From: Rickettsiales bacterium
GTDB taxonomy: Bacteria; Pseudomonadota; Alphaproteobacteria; TMED109
Length of the DNA stretch: 8,549 nt
Direction of reading: 5' to 3'
Assembly (NCBI GenBank): GCA_002689905.1
Contig: NZIN01000041.1
Location: 1 to 8,549 of the forward strand
Below the pieces are notes generated by a model. The model did not search any database and was not told the origin of the DNA. It saw nothing but the letters and a program-made list of their open reading frames with translations. Of this stretch, positions 6,059 through 8,549 are shown in pieces; within the stretch, counting starts at the first letter, position 1, and every line of letters starts with the position of its first letter. The position numbers and the translations under genes were made by a program.

Positions 6059-7114
6059 ATGATAATTACAATTAATTTTGATAGTTATTTAGAGCTAGAA
6101 AAAATTGCAGAAGGAGTTTTTTATCCTTTGGATGGTTTTATGACTGAGGAGAATTTTATCTCAGTAGTCAAAACAATGAGACTACAAAATAAAGAAATTT
6201 TTCCTATACCTGTATTACTCCCTATAGAGAAAACACAAAAAAAACTTATAAATTTAAATACAAAAGTATTCTTGAAATATAAGCAAGATATTGTAGGAGA
6301 AATTATAGTTAAAAGTTTATTTAGCGTAAATTTCAATGATTATTTATTTTCTTTATTTGGAACAAATGATATTAACCATCCTGGTTATGAGATGTTGTCA
6401 ATGTCTGGTCGCTATTTTTTAGGAGGCCCAGTAAGGCTATTAAAAAAAATTAAATATCCATATTCCAGTTATTCTTTATCTCCAAAAAAAATAAAGAATC
6501 AAATAAAGAAACTTAAATTAAAAACTGTTGCGGGATTTCAAACCAGAAACGTTCCTCATAAAGCTCATGAATATATATTAACTTCAGCATTGAAAAAGGT
6601 CGATGGATTATTTATTCATCCGTTAATAGGAAAAAAAAAAGTAGGAGATTTTTTGCCTAAAGCAGTATTACAAAGTTATGAATTATTGATGAAATATTAT
6701 TTACCTAAGGATAAGGTAATATTAGGAGCGTTAACCACTTCTATGAGATATGCTGGCCCTAGAGAGGCTGTTTTTCATGCTATAATAAGAAGGAATTATG
6801 GTTGTACTCATTTTTTGGTAGGAAGGGATCATGCCGGAGTTCAAAACTATTATAAAGAATATGAAGCACAAGATTTATGCATAAAACTAGAACAAGAACT
6901 GAATATAAAAATCATAAAAGTAAGAGGACCTTTCTATTGTAAATTTTGTAAAAAAATAACCACAGATAATAGTTGCAAACATCCCAAAAGTAAAATAGAA
7001 GTTAGTGGTACTAAAATTAGGAATGCGCTAATAAATAACCTGAACATAAGCGATAAATTTATGAGAGAAGACATAGTTCAACTTATAAAACAAGATGATA
7101 TTTTTATAAAATAG
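6059..7114 (+). CDS. sat: ATP sulfurylase (sulfate adenylyltransferase), homomeric type
   Basis: Makes APS and pyrophosphate from ATP and sulfate in the cytoplasm. An N-terminal PUA-like domain (about 1-150) contains LEKIAEGVFYPLDGFMTEE. The catalytic domain follows, with QTRNVPHKAH (161-170) holding the HxxH pair H167/H170, MRYAGPREA (229-237), and GRDHAG (255-260). The cysteine cluster C294-x2-C297-x8-C306-x-H308 matches the zinc site of some bacterial homomeric enzymes. SGTKIRN (316-322) follows in the C-terminal part. At 351 residues it is short against about 380-390. The loss is at the N-terminus, where about 25 residues before the LEKIA segment are missing, and an in-frame TAA nine bases before the ATG rules out a longer start. 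A run of ten A lies at 6631-6640. It is co-transcribed with cysC (10-bp gap) and pyk (12-bp gap), so a PAPS-making unit is likely. All catalytic motifs are intact. Confidence 0.94.
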   Translation: MIITINFDSYLELEKIAEGVFYPLDGFMTEENFISVVKTMRLQNKEIFPIPVLLPIEKTQKKLINLNTKVFLKYKQDIVGEIIVKSLFSVNFNDYLFSLFGTNDINHPGYEMLSMSGRYFLGGPVRLLKKIKYPYSSYSLSPKKIKNQIKKLKLKTVAGFQTRNVPHKAHEYILTSALKKVDGLFIHPLIGKKKVGDFLPKAVLQSYELLMKYYLPKDKVILGALTTSMRYAGPREAVFHAIIRRNYGCTHFLVGRDHAGVQNYYKEYEAQDLCIKLEQELNIKIIKVRGPFYCKFCKKITTDNSCKHPKSKIEVSGTKIRNALINNLNISDKFMREDIVQLIKQDDIFIK

Positions 7115-7126
7115 ATTAGGGATGAA

Positions 7127-8542
7127 ATGAAAAGAACAAAAATTGTAGCAACAATTGGGCCTAAAACCGCTAATGCTAATATGCTAAAAAAAATGTATTC
7201 TGCTGGTATGTCGCTAGCTAGACTTAATGGGTCACATAATTCATTGAAATGGCATGATGAAACCATTAAATTAATAAGAAAAGAAATTCCTAATTGCCCA
7301 ATACTACTTGATATTCCAGGAAAAAAAATTAGAACAATTAGGTTATCTTATGAGCCGGTATTTAATAAAAAAGATGTAATTATTCTTACAACTAAAAAAG
7401 GATTCATGGGTAAAGATAAAATTTCTATTACAAATACTCAATTACACAAATTTTTATCCAAAGGTAATATTGTATATGCAGATGATGGAACTCTAAAATT
7501 TAAGGTAGTTAAAATAATAAATAGGGATATTTACATTAGAGCAGAAAACTCAGGCCAGCTAAAAAGTTCAAAAGGAATTAATGTTCCTTATGTGGATATA
7601 GGAACAAAGTTAATTACAGATCGGGACAAGAAAATGATTGGTTTTTCTAAAAAAGCAGGAGTTGATTTTGTTGGTATAAGTTTTGTTGAGTCAGCTAAAC
7701 ACGTAGAATTAATTAGAAAATTAATTAATAAAAAAATACCAAAGATAGTTTCAAAGATTGAGAACCAAAAAGGTTTAGACAGGCTAACTGAAATAGTAAA
7801 AGCTTCTGATGTGATAATGATAGATAGGGGAGACTTGTCTACTGAAACTAATATTGAGACTTTAGGAATTAACCAAAAAAACATTATAAGAGTAGCTAAT
7901 AATTTTGCTAAACCAGTTATTGTTGCAACTGAAATGTTGGATAGCATGATACATAATCCTAACCCAACAAAAGCTGAGGTTTTAGATATTTCAAATTCGG
8001 TTTTAGATGGAGCTACAGCAACTATGTTGTCTGGTGAGACGGCAATTGGAAATTATCCAATAGAATCAATAAAAGTAATGTCTAAGGTAGCATCAGTTAT
8101 GCTCACTGAACAGGATAAAAAGCAAAGAAAAAATAAGTTAACTACTAACGAAGTAAGTGGTATGGCAAATGCAATTAAAAACTTATCATTATCTTTGCCG
8201 ATAACAAAAATTATAGCAATTACAATTTCAGGTTTTGCTTCTAGAATAATATCGAGTCAAATGTTACCACACCCTATAATTGCAGTAAGTAACAATAAAA
8301 GCTTAGCTAGAACTTTTAATATGTATTCAGGTACGAAAGGAGTTTACTATGAAACAAAGTTTCATAAAGATAGTTTAAAACATATTCCAGACTGCTTGAA
8401 TTTCTTATGGAAAAATAAAGATATAAATAAAAAAGATATGATACTTGTTATTGCTTTGGGCTATCCAGGAAGTGGGAGAAGAATGAATACTTTACAAACA
8501 CATTATGTAAAGGATTTAATCAAAACTCTTTCTTGGAAATAA
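7127..8542 (+). CDS. pyk: Pyruvate kinase, divergent form
   Basis: Would convert PEP and ADP to pyruvate and ATP. The 471 residues cover all three domains: an (alpha/beta)8 barrel, a B lid (about 70-155, with DDG 119-121 and SKGINVP), and a C-terminal domain (about 340-471). Catalytic residues are present: R32, N34 and S36 (RLNGSH), D62, K210 and E212 (KIENQ), D236 (RGDL), and T268 (ATEML). TKAE and MLSGETAIG are also present. Deviations from consensus: LDTKGPEIR is LDIPGKKIR (61-69); NLPG is NVPY (152-155); SFVR is SFVE (175-178); ARGDLG is DRGDLS (233-238). The lysine at K67, where K+-dependent enzymes have glutamate, predicts K+ independence. The start has AGGGA nearby. It shares the reading frame of sat, separated by one TAG and four codons. 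A housekeeping role is possible, but the context links it to sulfate activation. Confidence 0.88.
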   Translation: MKRTKIVATIGPKTANANMLKKMYSAGMSLARLNGSHNSLKWHDETIKLIRKEIPNCPILLDIPGKKIRTIRLSYEPVFNKKDVIILTTKKGFMGKDKISITNTQLHKFLSKGNIVYADDGTLKFKVVKIINRDIYIRAENSGQLKSSKGINVPYVDIGTKLITDRDKKMIGFSKKAGVDFVGISFVESAKHVELIRKLINKKIPKIVSKIENQKGLDRLTEIVKASDVIMIDRGDLSTETNIETLGINQKNIIRVANNFAKPVIVATEMLDSMIHNPNPTKAEVLDISNSVLDGATATMLSGETAIGNYPIESIKVMSKVASVMLTEQDKKQRKNKLTTNEVSGMANAIKNLSLSLPITKIIAITISGFASRIISSQMLPHPIIAVSNNKSLARTFNMYSGTKGVYYETKFHKDSLKHIPDCLNFLWKNKDINKKDMILVIALGYPGSGRRMNTLQTHYVKDLIKTLSWK

Positions 8543-8549
8543 ATTAGAA

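Noticed and set aside
6631..6640. A10 tract in sat as a frameshift or programmed slippage site.
   Set aside because: The frame continues through conserved motifs on both sides and a GKKKVG loop is plausible there; nothing indicates recoding.
7588..7947. A 119-codon minus-strand frame.
   Set aside because: It lies wholly inside the pyruvate kinase barrel region, whose catalytic motifs are unmistakable.

Overview
The window is very A+T-rich (roughly 70 % by eye), densely packed and single-copy in character. I see no transposase, CRISPR array, rRNA or long repeat. Full-length fatty-acid oxidation genes, short intergenic gaps and lysine/asparagine-rich proteins suggest a streamlined, probably marine, proteobacterium. 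An alphaproteobacterium of the SAR11/HIMB59/SAR116 sort is my best guess. The lineage is an inference from composition and protein style only.

Left part (1-5128, mostly minus strand): positions 1-218 hold no gene I can support. A minus-strand operon then reads from right to left: an 89-residue unrecognised protein, a 697-residue bifunctional enoyl-CoA hydratase/3-hydroxyacyl-CoA dehydrogenase, and a 394-residue thiolase. Together the two enzymes supply three consecutive steps of the beta-oxidation spiral. A small plus-strand membrane protein (3832-4107) is divergent from this operon and converges, with overlapping stop codons, on a minus-strand DJ-1/PfpI-family gene (4104-4709). Upstream of that lies a 97-residue orphan (4835-5128), with a candidate promoter and a perfect 17-bp palindrome in front of it.

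Middle (5129-5535): an intact 76-nt tRNA-Arg(CCU) lies on the minus strand with encoded CCA. It is followed by an A+T-rich divergent spacer containing an extended -10 promoter that fires to the right.

Right part (5536-8542, plus strand): a tight three-gene operon encodes an APS-kinase-like protein (cysC), an ATP sulfurylase (sat) and a divergent pyruvate kinase (pyk). Gaps are 10 and 12 bp. Sat makes APS from sulfate and ATP, and CysC would phosphorylate it to PAPS. No PAPS or sulfite reductase is in view. The CysC is of the variant type that I associate with surface-polysaccharide loci, so sulfate activation for sulfation is more likely than cysteine synthesis. The pyruvate kinase keeps its catalytic residues but departs from consensus at several signature motifs. 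Its pairing with sulfate activation is the most interesting feature here: it may regenerate ATP for Sat/CysC, or it may have acquired another PEP-related role. The neighbours to the right, which would decide this, lie outside the window.
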